In this document: positions 36,068-47,864 of the stretch, piece by piece
Layout of the letters: each line of letters opens with the position of its first letter
Numbering within the stretch: position 1 is the first letter of the stretch
NCBI GenBank assembly: GCA_907163375.1
Contig: CAJQUW010008711.1
Coordinates: 62,001 to 126,000 of the forward strand
DNA length: 64,000 bases
Reading direction: 5' to 3'
Source: Prostheceraeus crozeri
Lineage: Eukaryota; Platyhelminthes; Polycladida; Euryleptidae
Notes under the pieces: model-generated
Told to the model about the DNA's origin: nothing
Databases searched by the model: none
The model's input: the letters and a program-made list of their open reading frames with translations, nothing else
Program-made: the position numbers and the translations under genes

Positions 36068-37264
36068 CTATAATTTTGCTATAAGTGTATATTCCGATGT
36101 GACATGCGCTTTGCAGTGATTTAGCGAGCCAATGTAGGTAATACGAGGGGCGTTAAAAAAATTTGTAGAATTGCATATGAATATATATTTCATGAAAACA
36201 AAAGTATCACTACTTTTCAATAAGTCTCCCCTAACTTCAATGCACTTACACCATCGGTGCTCAAGTGTCCCAATTCCAGCATGGAAGAAGTCTTGTGGCT
36301 TGAGGTTGAACCACTCATCCACGGCGGATTTCAGTTCCTCATCGTCTCCAAAGCGCCTTCCCCGAAGGTCGGTCTTCAAGGCGCGAAATAGGTGGAGGTC
36401 GCTTGGGGCCAGATCGGGACTGTAGGCTGGGTGAGCCAACTGTTCGAAGCCCATTTGATTTATTGTGGCTTGTGCCACGCGGCTCTTGTGCACCGGCGCA
36501 TTGTCATGGAGGAGGAGCACACCACGAGTCAGCAATCCTCGCCCCTTCTCCTTGATTGCTTGACGAAGCTTGACCATCAGATCCGAGTAGTACGCACCAG
36601 TGATGGTAGACCTTCTGGGCAAGTAATCGATAAGCAGAAGACCCTTCGAGTCCCAGAAGACTGATGCCATCAACTTGCCTGCGGAAGACTGAGTCCGAAA
36701 CTTCCTTGGAGGTGGCGAGTCACTGTGCTTCCACAACATTGAGGCGATCTTGCTCTCAGGGTCCCAGTAGTGCACCCAGGTTTCATCTCCAGTCACCAGT
36801 CGCAGGTGGAAGTCTTCTGGATCCCTCCTGTAAAGCTCCAGAAGTTGTGAGCTGAGTTGCATCCGCTGCTGTCGATCTTGCACTTGAAGGTTTCGAGGCA
36901 CCCATCTGGCAGACACCTTGGAGAGATGAAGATGATAGTGAAGAATCGTAAAAACGCTCCCTTCTGAAATGCCAACTTCTACTGCTACCTCTTTGACTTT
37001 CAAACAACGATCAGTCATCACAAGTTCCTCCACACGGCGGATGACTTCCGGTGTCGTCACCTCCAATGGTCGACCCGACCTTGGATCGTCTTCCAAGGAT
37101 TGACGGCCTCGCTTGAATTCTGCGGCCCACTTGGCGACCGTGGAATATTTGGGAGCATCTTGCTGGTACACCTTAGCCATCCGTTCCGTGATTTCTTTGG
37201 CCGAAGAACCTTCTTTGACAAGGAATTTGATGACGGCTCTGTGTTCAATCAGTGACGATTCCAT
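36068..37264 (-). CDS. Mariner transposase, DD34D, with readthrough C-terminus
   Basis: The open frame is 398 codons, starting at ATG 37264. WAAEFKRGRQSLEDDPRSGR marks the DNA-binding half. The catalytic residues are Asp160 (VTGDETWVHYWDPE), Asp254 (LLHDNAPVHKS) and Asp289 (YSPDLAPSD), with 34 residues between the last two. Near residue 348 the expected ending GDYIEK-stop is replaced by GDLLKSSDTF. The DNA looks as if one base was lost, because TAG TGA stops sit just downstream in another frame (36212-36207). The frame then reads through the element's own inverted repeat (about residues 365-373) and adds about 25 residues of flanking DNA before stopping at 36068. The core is intact, so activity with a foreign tail is possible but unproven. 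Confidence 0.85.
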   Translation of the reverse strand: MESSLIEHRAVIKFLVKEGSSAKEITERMAKVYQQDAPKYSTVAKWAAEFKRGRQSLEDDPRSGRPLEVTTPEVIRRVEELVMTDRCLKVKEVAVEVGISEGSVFTILHYHLHLSKVSARWVPRNLQVQDRQQRMQLSSQLLELYRRDPEDFHLRLVTGDETWVHYWDPESKIASMLWKHSDSPPPRKFRTQSSAGKLMASVFWDSKGLLLIDYLPRRSTITGAYYSDLMVKLRQAIKEKGRGLLTRGVLLLHDNAPVHKSRVAQATINQMGFEQLAHPAYSPDLAPSDLHLFRALKTDLRGRRFGDDEELKSAVDEWFNLKPQDFFHAGIGTLEHRWCKCIEVRGDLLKSSDTFVFMKYIFICNSTNFFNAPRITYIGSLNHCKAHVTSEYTLIAKL

Positions 37265-37436
37265 TTTCTACATTGATTCAATGAGTTTGCAGTCTTCTTA
37301 TAGCTGAACGGACAAAGTAAAGTGAACAGTGTTATGACTGTGAACATAATTAACATAGATCAACTAACACACGAAATTAGAACTTAATTCATCATCTCTA
37401 AGCATTTCATTCTACGAACTTATTGAACGCCCCTCG
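36144..37436 (-). mobile_element. Mariner element 2, 1.29 kb
   Basis: TA duplications lie at 36142-36143 and 37437-37438. Inverted ends start CGAGGGGCGTT and stay similar for about 29 bases, through a shared GTAGAAT, with several mismatches. The length is normal for a mariner. The ends have diverged more than those of the mariner at 16.5 kb, and its gene has lost its proper stop, so this copy is older or damaged. Confidence 0.9.
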
Positions 37437-37438
37437 TA

Positions 37439-39120
37439 AATATGTCTTTACTGTCATAAGTGCCATTGTTGACTTTCTGTGCATCCATCTTCGTGATCGA
37501 TCTATAATTTATCTTGACTTGATTGTAATCGATTATAATTAATCGAATTTATGGTGCCAGTCTATTGGCACTTTATTCTCCCATATGATGGAAACAAATC
37601 CATGAACAATGAAATTGCAGATGGAATTCTTTAACTTGCACCGACGGCGTGTGAATTAGGGGTGTGTGAGCTCGATCCGACCCGAATTCGGATTCGGGTT
37701 CGGTTGGCAGGTGATAGCGGCTTCAATCATGATCTTTCCACATACTATCTAATTTGAAAATATCATATAATATCTGATCTGAGGTTCTGAACATGTTATG
37801 AGTTCTGTGAATTACATTTTGTGGTTGCAATCTAGAAACTGAATAAAAGTTGATTCTCTTTAAGTGCATAAAAATAAAAATTTCGTCGTTTCACAGAACA
37901 AAGCTCAATTGCATTTTTATTGATATTCATAGTTGTACTCAGCAAGCTCGATGAAAATTCATTTCAACCAGATATAAGAAGCCAACATATTTTGCGAGTG
38001 TGTCTATGAGTTCAATAACATCTCTACTTTCAAAATAATTAAATATTGAAATCATAGTAAAAACATCAATTTCTGGGGGGTGACATTAGCAGTAATGCCT
38101 ATGGGATTGAGTGAGCTAACAGGAATAAGTGTGTAATTACGATGTTCTTCGCAGCATTAAATGAGTTTTGGCAGATTTGAGAATTATCTTGTGGCAAGGA
38201 AATTTCGGATTTGAAGTAAGACCACAGGCAAGTCCTGATTGCTGGATCGAATTCAATATCTCAATTGACAGGGAGGAATAATCGGAAAGCATAATTCTAT
38301 AGCAAAGTTGAAGCTGTCAAAAAGTATGAAGAACAACAATTCAGCTGATTACCATAGTTTGCTTGCCTTCTTTTGAAAGCTGCTCGTGCATGGAATCTCA
38401 TAGAAAAATAGAATATCTGATATAAGAGACGCATGGAAGTTTTCCATGTTATGACGCGAAGTGTCGTGTCGTCTGTAGAATGATGATACTTAATAATTTT
38501 CTCTTAAACTTCTCTTAACAATAATTATTTTCAACAATAACAAATTGCTAGAGAGAATCCTAATACTAAAAACACGCCATGTACAAGTATGTACATTGTA
38601 AGCACGTCACACTTTCGTACTTTCCTAGCTTCCTAATGCGTATTCATGATAAATGATGTATTTTTACTCAGTTTCCCCAAATATTTGTCTTTGCAACTTT
38701 ATTTTACTAATACGTTGCACACTGCACAGTTTACTAAATGTACACATTCTTCAAAGCGGTCGTTTATTTTTCAACTTTATTTTAATTGAATTTGTATGTT
38801 GCATTTGTTCAAGCCTTTATTTTATTGAAAATTTGATGGAATGTTGTTGTTCCTTCAAAGATATGTCTATTTTGTTTTATGTCACTGTTTGAGCATTTCA
38901 GTATACGTTAAAATATGAGTGAAAAGTTCTCAAAACCGCTCACACGATAAATGCTGAAAACATTGGCACATTTCTAAATTCCTAACTTTTCACGATAGGC
39001 CGTTGCCCTCAGCGGTTGTCTCAGCTTGCTTTCGGTCATTGCAAATATTTGCATCTCAGACTAATTTGATAACGTTCCTCTCTTGATAATGCATTTCGCT
39101 TTCGCAAAGTCGCATGCATT
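37439..39120. other. No gene recognised
   Basis: AT-rich DNA. Positions 37560-37705 hold the second copy of the repeat that also occurs left of the mariner. No coding structure was seen. Confidence 0.5.
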
Positions 39121-39134
39121 CAATTTCACCACTG

Positions 39135-39143
39135 TATAAATAG
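39135..39143 (+). promoter_or_regulatory. TATA-box-like motif
   Basis: TATAAATAG is a full TATA consensus, with CpG-containing sequence after it. A second TATAAAAG lies 25 bases downstream (39160). No protein start is recognised nearby, so this may be chance. Confidence 0.2.
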
Positions 39144-39724
39144 CCACCGTATTCGACCTTATAAAAGACGCATTTCGTTACAATCCTCCTGCAATACAGG
39201 AACCAATTAATGTGCGAACACACCTTGCATCAGTTGAAGCTTGAGCAAGCAGTCGACAACACATTTGAAATATGACGTGGCGCACATGCTAAACTCATGT
39301 ATATTTTTTTCTGTAGGCTACGTATTCCGTGTCCACGATTTATTGCGCCGCAATATGGAAATATAGTTTGATATCGATATAGTTTGAGTTGATAGTCATT
39401 GATTCGAGAATAACCATTACCTAGCAATTACAAAGTTGATCATAGAAAACGGACCACATAGATTGTCAAATTTCAATCGATTCTGCTGCTTTTAGATCTC
39501 ATTTTACAATAATAAGCCATGTACCATTAGAGAGCTTTTCAATGAGCTATTATACATTTGTATTGGTCATTAAAATGGACAGAGGTCAAAATGCAAATTG
39601 TGAAAATCGCCTCTTTTAGAAATCTCAGATTTTCAATGTGAAAACATGTGAGCATGACAAGGAATCAGACACAAGGTAAAATGCTACTGGCCGTGGACGT
39701 CTGCGAGAATGTTTGACTGTGGAT

Positions 39725-40050
39725 AGGGATTCCAATCCCGGGATTGAGAAATTTACAATATAGCTGTATTCCATCTAAAGTAAGACAAATTGGCGAAGAT
39801 AAAATTACCACAAATCCACACACGATGGAATTAGGCTCTTCATAATTCAATATAATCGTCAATGCTAAGTTTTCAATAATCCATTGATGAGGCTTTTTCA
39901 ATAAAGGTCGAGACTTTAATTGGAGCTTGTCATTTGCCAAAGGAAACAATATTTGAAGGCATGACCAATTTGAAGATGTGTTTTTGCGATTCAGGCTTAT
40001 GCACAAGACTGGGATTAGGAATAGAGCTAATCCTCGGGATTAGGATCCTT
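39725..40050. repeat. Possible short element with CCCGGGATT ends
   Basis: TAGGGATTCCAATCCCGGGATTGAG at the left and CTAATCCTCGGGATTAGGATCC at the right frame about 330 bp of non-coding DNA. The two ends share a GGGATT core. I could not identify a target duplication. Confidence 0.35.
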
Positions 40051-42070
40051 AGGGGGCAAATTTCTCATTAACCCATTTAGCGCCAGTATAACGTTTTCAT
40101 TACAGCACTTTTCGGAATCTGCTGTCTTCTCCAGCTTGCGACATATGATACAATATTTTGATTACCATACATTATCTATCACATATTTTCAGGTAAACAA
40201 TCGCCAATTCAGAATTTATCGCTTTTTAGTGCTTATATTTTATCACGAAATTAGACAAAAAATGGGCCTAAAATCTGCTAATATACTGAAAGGCTCAGTG
40301 TATGAACGTCCACATGTAATTTACTGTCAATTTCATTTGCGTGATCTCATTATCCATCAAAAACCGAAAATAGCGATCAATACTTGCTCAGATATTCATT
40401 CATGACATGGCACGTAATTTTTTTGAACCGTAACGTTTTAGTTACACTGGCGTAATATGATATACAAATGTTAAATACAGCAACAATTTAAATGAAGTAA
40501 ATGGTGGTGAATACTATCAATTTTCTTTAAAACTTATGATTGTTGAATACTGAAAACGAACAATTTCATTGGAATATTGCATTCTTAGTGTATTCTATGA
40601 TTCTGTAATGCTTGTTGCTATTTATAGTCTATGGCTTTCTCGTCAAAAAACCAACCGAAGTCAATTGCCGTAGTAATTTCCTCAACATTAGACTTGTTAG
40701 CTCATGTACAGAAGCAAGTCAAAGAGAGATCAAATCTCAAGCATTTCCTCTTATAGCTTAATCATAAACATTGCAGGGTGCCAGTTCGCCTGGGCATACA
40801 CTGTAGAATACAAAGATGTCCTCCGTCTCGAGCAATTTCAATCTAAAACTTCTTTGGCTGTAGACGATGCGTCTCTCCCTACAAGGGCACGCTAGAGGCT
40901 CGAGATGGCCCAAACTGGTTTAAAATATCTATAAAGGCTTAGCTTGATTATATCAACCTGTGTAGCTATCTGAAGACAATACCCAAGCTGTTGCTAACTA
41001 TGGATAAAGAAGTTACTGACATATGCAATAGGCCTAATGCCGACGATCACGGTATATGAATGTTGCCACAAAACCTCCATAAGTAAATGCTTCATCAGAG
41101 TTTTGAGACGATGATGAGTTTATGTGTCTCAGAGGTAAATCTCTCAAACGATATCTCGGAAGTTAGTGACATCGTAAGGCAGTGTGAGATTGCAACGAAA
41201 GATGATTTGAATGATCATTTCAGTAAACAGAAAAAGCAGTCAACATAATGGCAAATATCGGTAATTTCCATCTTCGCAGATAGGACAAACATTCTCTGGA
41301 TGCATTTCAAGGCAAGAATCTTTATGAGATGCTTAATACGCATGCTGATGGTCTTATCGACCTCAGTGGCAGAAACCAGTGACTACCCGGGACAAAAGAA
41401 TTGTTTAGGCCTACATAATACTAAACAATCTCAAATGCGTTCATTTCTTGATGTTCTTTATTTATGTGGACATTGCGAATGACCGAGGCGTCTCCAACTC
41501 TACCATGAATTTGGTGTCGATGCAGAAAGAGAATCAATTTCTCGACATGAATTTCGAAATATGAAAACTTGTTCTCATTTCAACGATAGCGACTTCACAG
41601 CAAACAGCAACGACAAGAAGCATAAGGCAGGCCTTTGATTAAATTTGCTAATTCACAGTTTCGACAAATACCTCAGAAATGTGATGGAGCTTTCATGCTG
41701 AAGCTATGACTCATTACTTCGGCAGGAATCGCTTGGAGCAATTCATAAGCTGCATTTGAAAAAAAACATGCTTTTGTATATTTTGACATCATATGACGCC
41801 ATCGTAACGAAATCGTTACGGCTTTAATTTCTAAGATAGGGTTATTGTAATGAACTGGTCATCATATATTATTCCTAATTATAACATTCTGAAATACTTA
41901 CCATCGTTTTTATAGAAAGTTTGCCGTTATTTACATGGGCGGCCTTAAATAGGTTAACCCACAGTTTTTGCATCTGGTTAACTCAATACCGGAATCAATG
42001 TGTTCAGAAGAATTATTCTCATCTGACCATAGTTGTTATTCAGCCTAGCTTACGGTAAAAAAGGATGTAA
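40051..42070. other. No gene recognised
   Basis: Short frames only. The frame at 40704-40895 (plus), with YKDVLRLEQFQSKT, faintly recalls the tail of a LINE reverse transcriptase, but the match is too weak to call. Confidence 0.45.
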
Positions 42071-42079
42071 AATATTCTT

Positions 42080-42990
42080 CAATCGTACAATCCCGAGCTG
42101 GGGATTTTTGAATCTCAATGTGCTCGTGCAATGGATTGAGGAAATAGTTTTGATTGTGATTTTGATTATCTTGCCATTTTCCTTGTAGCTACAGCTGGTA
42201 TGCTTATATTTTGTCTCTATACCAGTTCAAAGCTTGTAATCCCGAATCCCGGGATCAAGAAAAGTCGGGATTTTGTAGTCAGGCTCAAACCCCGATTCTC
42301 AAGAAATCTCAGATTAAAAGTGCAAAAAAAGGAATTCGCAATTGTACCCTGTTACTCTCAACGTTGCCGTTATCAATTTGTGAATAAAGCGGAATAAACT
42401 CTAAGTTGACTTGTCAATTGTGATATATTGCAAGTAAATCGACCTATGACAAACAATTCCATCTCTCTGCTATTCCCACATCACGGCATCCCATGTTACT
42501 GGCATACACATGTGCGTTGTCATAGCATAGTTACTATACTACTCAATCCCGTGACAGAGATTTTCCGGGATTGTGGAATCTCTACCCTGTACATATGATA
42601 AGAAAACATAAAGGGCGTAAGTATATAATCACACATACAAGTATGCTGACACAACTGTAATATGTAGGCTACAATTTTCAATAAGTAATTCAAAGAAAGA
42701 TATTGAAAAGTATTCAAAAATCAATTCGGTTTCCCTTACCGAAGCAGTAAAACATCTATAAAATACATGTACTACCAGAATAACAACTGAATTGATAAAT
42801 TAATCCTGGATTTCCGTTTTTGCACAAACCCAAGGAACCCTGGAATTACAATCCCTATCCGCATCATATGCTATCAACATGACATCCTATATATACATAA
42901 CATAACATATGCCTATCTTTGTAATGAGATATTTATGATTCTACTCAATCCCGGGATTGAGATTTTCCGGGATTTTGGAATCCCAAACTG
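42080..42990. repeat. Cluster of CCCGGGATT-type repeats
   Basis: At least five related patches occur here: 42084-42110, 42236-42285 (AATCCCGAATCCCGGGATCA), 42541-42592 (TCAATCCCGTGACAGAGATT then TTCCGGGATT), 42840-42865 and 42946-42990 (TCAATCCCGGGATTGAGATT then TTCCGGGATTTTGGAATCCC). The 42541 and 42946 copies share ACTACTCAATCCCG / CTACTCAATCCCG starts and the same internal order, so they are copies of one short palindromic element. Confidence 0.55.
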
Positions 42991-43225
42991 CGGCTGTAAT
43001 TAACCAAAATGCTACGCTTCGACATTTAGAATGCTTGCTAAATCTGAATTTGTTCAACTTCATAAACGAAGGTGCATCAACACATAAATTGGTTTAAGGA
43101 CTTTCCGTGCCAAAATACTTGCATAGGCTATATTGTGCGCTTATGTCAAATAGATGGATTCGTCTGTCACTTTACTCTAGAGGTGACGCGATTCTATCTC
43201 AGCCATTGTATGCGATGGTAGTAAC

Positions 43226-43285
43226 TAGAGGAGTTCGTCGTCTCCCTTTGGCTTGCGTGATTGGCTAAGCGCCCGCAATGCATAA
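43226..43285 (+). repeat. Dispersed repeat, left half of the interrupted copy
   Basis: Matches 25110-25165. The repeat is cut at 43285 by the Harbinger element and resumes at 44915. Confidence 0.7.
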
Positions 43286-43633
43286 AGGCTCGTTTACACG
43301 TGAAACTTTATGGCTGACATTTTATTGCTACCACCTGCAATCAGATTGCAGAGGCCGTTTACACTTGATACTAAAAAGTTGCTGACACTCGGCTGACACT
43401 CGAGGAAAAATTGCTACTGACACTTTATCGATCTATGATGAGTCAGAAAATTGTCAGATTGTCAAGTCAGATTGCAGGAGCGCTTACACTTGACACTTTT
43501 AGTCGACACCTATTTCTTCACGATGTCATCGAGAAAGCGGATGGCTGCAGCAGTTACAGCATACATTTAACGAGAAAAGAATGCGTAACAGCGAATGTGG
43601 GTTTGTGATTGGATTATGAGAGAACAGCTTGGA

Positions 43634-43858
43634 TTTTGCAATACGATTATGCTCGAATTACGAGATCAGGATCCGTGACAGGTAGCAATTTTTTTGAGAA
43701 TGTCCGCTACCGACTTTGAAAATCTCTTGGGACGAATCGCATCAAGGATTAGAAAGAATGACACTTCAATGCGTGCGATACTCCAACAAGTGGTCGAGTC
43801 ATGGGATGCCCATACCGTTATCATTGGATTAAAACTATTCTTAGATGTGTTGTTTTAA
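43634..43858 (+). pseudogene. Truncated HARBI1-like nuclease of the Harbinger element
   Basis: The reading NTIMLELRDQDP, then (after a TGA) VAIFLRMSATDFENLLGRIA and SRIRKNDTSMRAI, follows the N-terminal region of PIF/Harbinger nucleases (NTLLxELxxEDPxxFxNFLRMxxxxFxxLLxxVxxxIxKxDTxMR). The frame then runs through unrelated residues to a TAA at 43858. All catalytic DDE residues of the nuclease would lie downstream and are absent, so it cannot cut DNA. The loss is the internal deletion that made this element non-autonomous. Confidence 0.75.
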
Positions 43859-44544
43859 GATGCGTTTTAAAACGTTTCTAGAACTTTTCACGGTTAAATT
43901 AATTAATACAAGAGTAGGACTGTATGTAGCAACCGTAACTCACGAATTGTTTTCACTTCACTTCATTTTATTAAATGTAGTAGCCTATATTTGTTATTGC
44001 ATACATCCAGACAGTGCAAGAATGTTACACCACATTTTCATTTCTAGGTATATATAATGTATATGTATGTTAACGCTATTGCAGAAAATGTGTAGGTAGA
44101 CCTAGACTAGATATGTAAAATGCAAGTCGAATCTATAGGCCTATGTAGCCTAAGTTTACAAGTAATTGATCCCGCTAAGTTCGTGAAGATGGACGCACAT
44201 GCAGTTCACCATCCATTCTTCATTGCCCACCACTGTTGCATCAAAACATGACAATAATATACCTGTACGTTCCACAATTCCTACAATTCTTATGTTAAGT
44301 TAACCTAAAACTTTTACACCAATTTCATAAAGCTTTATTAAAATCAAGAAAGTAGGCTTATAATATAATGCGATAAATGATATATCGGTACTGAAACTTA
44401 ATGTATATGTTGAGCCTTTATTTGAGTATTGAATGAACTTCATTGCCTCATAAAACCATTTCGTGACGAATTTATCGCCGGCGCCTCTCACAAAAATTTT
44501 GTTTTTTTGATTTCATTGTGGAACTGAATCCCTGCTGGCTATGT

Positions 44545-44747
44545 ATTTTTCACTGAACCTCTGTAATTGTTGTCTATTTTGAATTTCGCAGCAATCTTCC
44601 CCCATGCTTCGGGCTTTTTATTCTATCTCGATATTCGTGATTGTGCACGTTCCAAAAACAGGGATACTGCTCGCATTCATCAATCAGGTCATCGGTTAAC
44701 GTCCTTGTCCATTCAATTTTCGTTTGTGGCATTTCGTTGTCAGTCAT
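44545..44747 (-). pseudogene. MADF-domain protein remnant of the Harbinger element
   Basis: From an ATG at 44747 the frame reads TDDLIDECEQYPCFWNVHNH then EYRDRI, the front half of a MADF (Myb/SANT-like) domain (LIxxxxxxPxLWDxxxxxYKDR). A frameshift near 44615 moves the continuation KPEAWGKIAAKF to the next frame, which then ends in TAG near 44545. PIF/Harbinger elements carry such a second protein, which helps bring the nuclease to the DNA ends and into the nucleus. This copy is broken and C-terminally incomplete. Confidence 0.75.
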
Positions 44748-44914
44748 TGATGAGCCAGCGATCATCGCATTACTAACTTTTACTGAATGCTGTATAAATT
44801 TATCGATGTCGATATAACAACCAAACAATCAAAGATTCATTTTATTCGAGAAGGATGAGTCCCACCAGTTGATGCTAAAGTGTCAGCAATAAAGTTTCAT
44901 GTGTAAACGCACCT

Positions 44915-45226
44915 TAAGGAAAGTTGCATTATGGAACAAACGAGCTGGCGTTATCACATTGAAGACTGGACGACTGCCAAGTCAATCTTACCTGTCTTTG
45001 ACTCAATGTTTCGCCGTGATAAATTCATCAAATGAAAATATTATTCACATCGCTTGACTCTTCACGATCCAAAGTTGCTGACTGTGTATGTTCAATGCGA
45101 TGTCACTGATTTAGTTCGTCAGAATTCACGCTAGAAATTTACATTACGTTCAATGGAAAATGGATCTTTCTTCCCCTCGGGACTTGTTCTAAGCGTGACC
45201 ATCAGCATTAAAAAATGTCATCTCTA
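44915..45226 (+). repeat. Dispersed repeat, right half of the interrupted copy
   Basis: Matches 25163-25470 through CATTGAAGACTG, CGxGATAAATTC, GAAAATATTATTCACA and the final CATCAGCATT / GTCATC block. It continues the repeat cut at 43285. Confidence 0.75.
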
Positions 45227-46820
45227 GACCAAACAACGCAGACAAAGCAATTTATCTTTGTGGCTTATGTTGGCATGACTGATGGACGAAGCTTTCCAAT
45301 AAGTGGGCTCTCTGTTAAATGGACTTTCGGCTGAGTGGGCTACCTTCTGACACCTATAATAGCAGCCATGGAAGCAAGACCTTGTGGAAACTTCAATGTG
45401 CATATGATGTATTGCATACCAATAAATGGCAATATAAAAGAAGAATTTCTGCCTTGAACAAATTCTTCGTCATTTAAATGACATGATGCAGAATCCATGC
45501 AGAAGTGCGAGAAAGTTCACTTTAAATGTTGGACTTGGACTTGACCTGCTGCAAACCTTAGCAATCAGATAATGTTGTCAGACGATAGCATTTGTTGTTT
45601 ATTTTATTGTCACAACTGCTATCACTGTTGAGCAGACGCTTCGGAATGATGTAATGGTGACATAATGATTTGCGCAAAAAGCGCTGTTTGGAGCAACAAT
45701 TGTTAAAAAATTGTTAATGTTAATTATTTGCAGGAAAAAATATAATGATAATATAACAATATAACAATATTTGTAAAAACAATCAATTAATATACTGGAC
45801 GAAGTAATGTACACGCAGTTGCTCAACTTTTCAGGACGGCAGAAAGGATGTTTCAAATTACATAGGAGAGACAGGAAAATTTCATGAAGCTAACGCTTCT
45901 ACTTGTTTGCTCAGAGGATTTTAATGTGTTGCAGGGACCAAATTTCAAATACACAAAAATCTTAATAACACCTCTCCGTCCTATCATGGGCGAATTCTTT
46001 TCTCGTAAAGGGATCACATGCTCATACACCGGTGATTGATTTAGATTCAATACGGACTGGAGTAAAATAACAGTAGCTGTACTTTTACATAAACATTTCA
46101 GGCAAATGCGTGTGAAATAATCTTTTTTGATAATGAATGTGGCGAAATTTGATTTTAAAAGTAATTCATAGATTTAATTGGCTTCAAAGCAGCGAGCAGC
46201 AAAGCCTTATGATTGATTCTTTCCGATGATTCGAATTCTACTGCTGCGAGCTTTGCAAGAGAAAGCACGACATATTTATTTGAAACTCGATGTCCACTTA
46301 TTTCGGATGTCAGCTTAAGAAGTGGCTGCTTTGGATTTTCGCATTTAACCTTCTCAAGTCTGAAAATAACTTCCTGTCATACGTCTTGACGAACGAACTG
46401 CCACTCTAAAAAATTTCTCGATGAAAATATCAAAATGATAATGGACCGAACATGTACAGCAATTACCATACTGTGGTCATAGCTCAAATCAAAACACAAT
46501 GAAAAATGATACTCTATACATAATTGTACCAGTTGTTGTTATATGAATAAAATGTGCTTCGAGTTTAGTCCCCGAAACGTCCCGTTTTCATCGATTGCAA
46601 CCATCTGCTACAATCAGATAACACCAATTTATTTGCAATATAAGGCCGAACCTAGAGGTTCGACTCAGCTGTTTACTTCTGCTTTTGTCTATAGGGTGAC
46701 AGATATACTGCTCTGGTACATCTATAGATCACTATAAAAGGAAGAGCATGTGCAATTATTGAGTGCCTAAAGCTAGGAATAAGTTTGCTAGCCGCTTCCC
46801 TAGAATATGTCATAGTCTGC
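45227..46820. other. No gene recognised
   Basis: AT-rich DNA with only short frames, none of them recognisable. Confidence 0.5.
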
Positions 46821-46932
46821 GAGCTACTGACATTTTCTTCCAAAAATTCGCGCACGAGCTTCTTACTATTTTTAATGTGTAGATTCTCACCCAACATCAG
46901 TAAAACGACAATTTGTAAGTCGTACCTCCAAG
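46821..46932 (-). repeat. Inverted duplicate pair, left arm
   Basis: About 112 bases that recur inverted at 47868-47982. A central block of more than 60 bases, from GTTTTACTGATGTTGGG to CGTGCGCGAATTT, is identical. The differences are a 4-base and a 1-base gap plus a few substitutions towards the edges. On the minus strand this arm lies in a 74-codon frame with MLGENLHIKNSKKLVREFLE. The protein is not recognised. Confidence 0.75.
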
Positions 46933-47200
46933 ACGTCTTTGTATGACCTGCGTGTGTGATGCATTTCGTTCATTCTTGGTTATTGCTTTAATTTCTTGTA
47001 GGCCATATCAGCTCGTCAGATCAGCGTAAATTGTGATCTGCTATAAATCGGGTCAATATCTATTCAAAAAGAGTACCATTTTTCAGTATTTAATTCAATC
47101 GACAGACTTATCCATAGAAATCCGACTGTACGTTTTGCGCAAGTTAGTGATGGGACTACAATAGACAATAGCTGTTTGTTGATGGCAATTTCAACTTCTC

Positions 47201-47286
47201 GGTCAGACACATAGAAATTGATGACAATAAAACCTCTAGAATGGAAGTTAAGCCTCATGTAATACACAATAGTGGCACACAAAACG
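47201..47286 (-). repeat. Segment shared with 57 kb, copy 1
   Basis: On the minus strand this reads GTGCCACTATTGTGTATTAC ... TAGAGGTTTTATTGTCATCA. It matches 57012-57097 (plus), GTGCCACTATTGTGTACTGC ... TAGAGGCTTCATTGTTATCA. In one frame both encode CATIVYxM ... RGFIVINF. No family is recognised. Confidence 0.55.
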
Positions 47287-47864
47287 CACGCATTTTCACT
47301 TAGATACACGTCAACGGCTGCATCATTGGGTTAGAATGAGTCACATGTACAGTTCTAACCTTTTAATTGGCCATTCATGCCCCAACTTAGTTCCCCGTCT
47401 GTGCTGTGCCGCGACCTTGAGTCAATTTCCATTCTAGTCAACTTCAGATAAACAGCTTATTTCTATGGTCAGACAGCGATCCATGTAAATGTTGATAGAT
47501 CTTATGAAGAATGAGAAAACATGTTGGGCCTACAATAAAGTCTGTGAATGACGTCATTTTTGTGATCAGAAGAGACTGTTTGTTTATCTGCGTCAGCAAC
47601 ATCGGTTGTCATGACGTTTTCATTATCTTTAGCAGCAAATCGGTCAAGCTACCGGTAATGAGGAATGTCGTTTTTCTACCTGAAGATGGAAAATTCTGTC
47701 CTAAAAATGCAATCATTATCATAAAAATGACAAATCTCATTTTAATATTTCAAATTTTCAAATGTATGCTGGATCATTACCTCATTGAGTGCATGAAACT
47801 CGGAAGAACATGGATCCATAAAGAAATAGGATTTTGCGATGTTTGAGGCTCTGTAACTTGCAAG

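Larger units (their letters stand above)
28771..36140. other. Long AT-rich stretch, no gene recognised
   Basis: No frame here resembles a known protein and none exceeds 87 codons. A short dispersed repeat occurs twice (31842-31882 and 34840-34882). A GGGTTT/TCGGACC-rich patch at 35580-35650 resembles 37655-37705. The minus frames at 33470-33830 have several Cys codons, but I see no domain. Confidence 0.5.
43286..44914. mobile_element. PIF/Harbinger element, internally deleted
   Basis: TAA target duplications flank it (43283-43285 and 44915-44917), the TWA type made by PIF/Harbinger transposases. Inverted ends begin AGGCTCGTTTACACGTGAAA and AGGTGCGTTTACACATGAAA and stay similar for about 40 bases (ACTTTATxGCTGACA). 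Subterminal copies of the YGTTTACACTTGA word recur at 43347 and 43481. Inside are the N-terminal stub of the nuclease (plus strand) and the MADF partner (minus strand). At 1629 bp it is too short to hold both proteins. The paralogous repeat at 25.1 kb lacks it and fixes both boundaries to the base. Confidence 0.85.

Noticed and set aside
40704-40895. LINE tail fragment
   Set aside because: Only a faint likeness over about 14 residues; no second conserved block.
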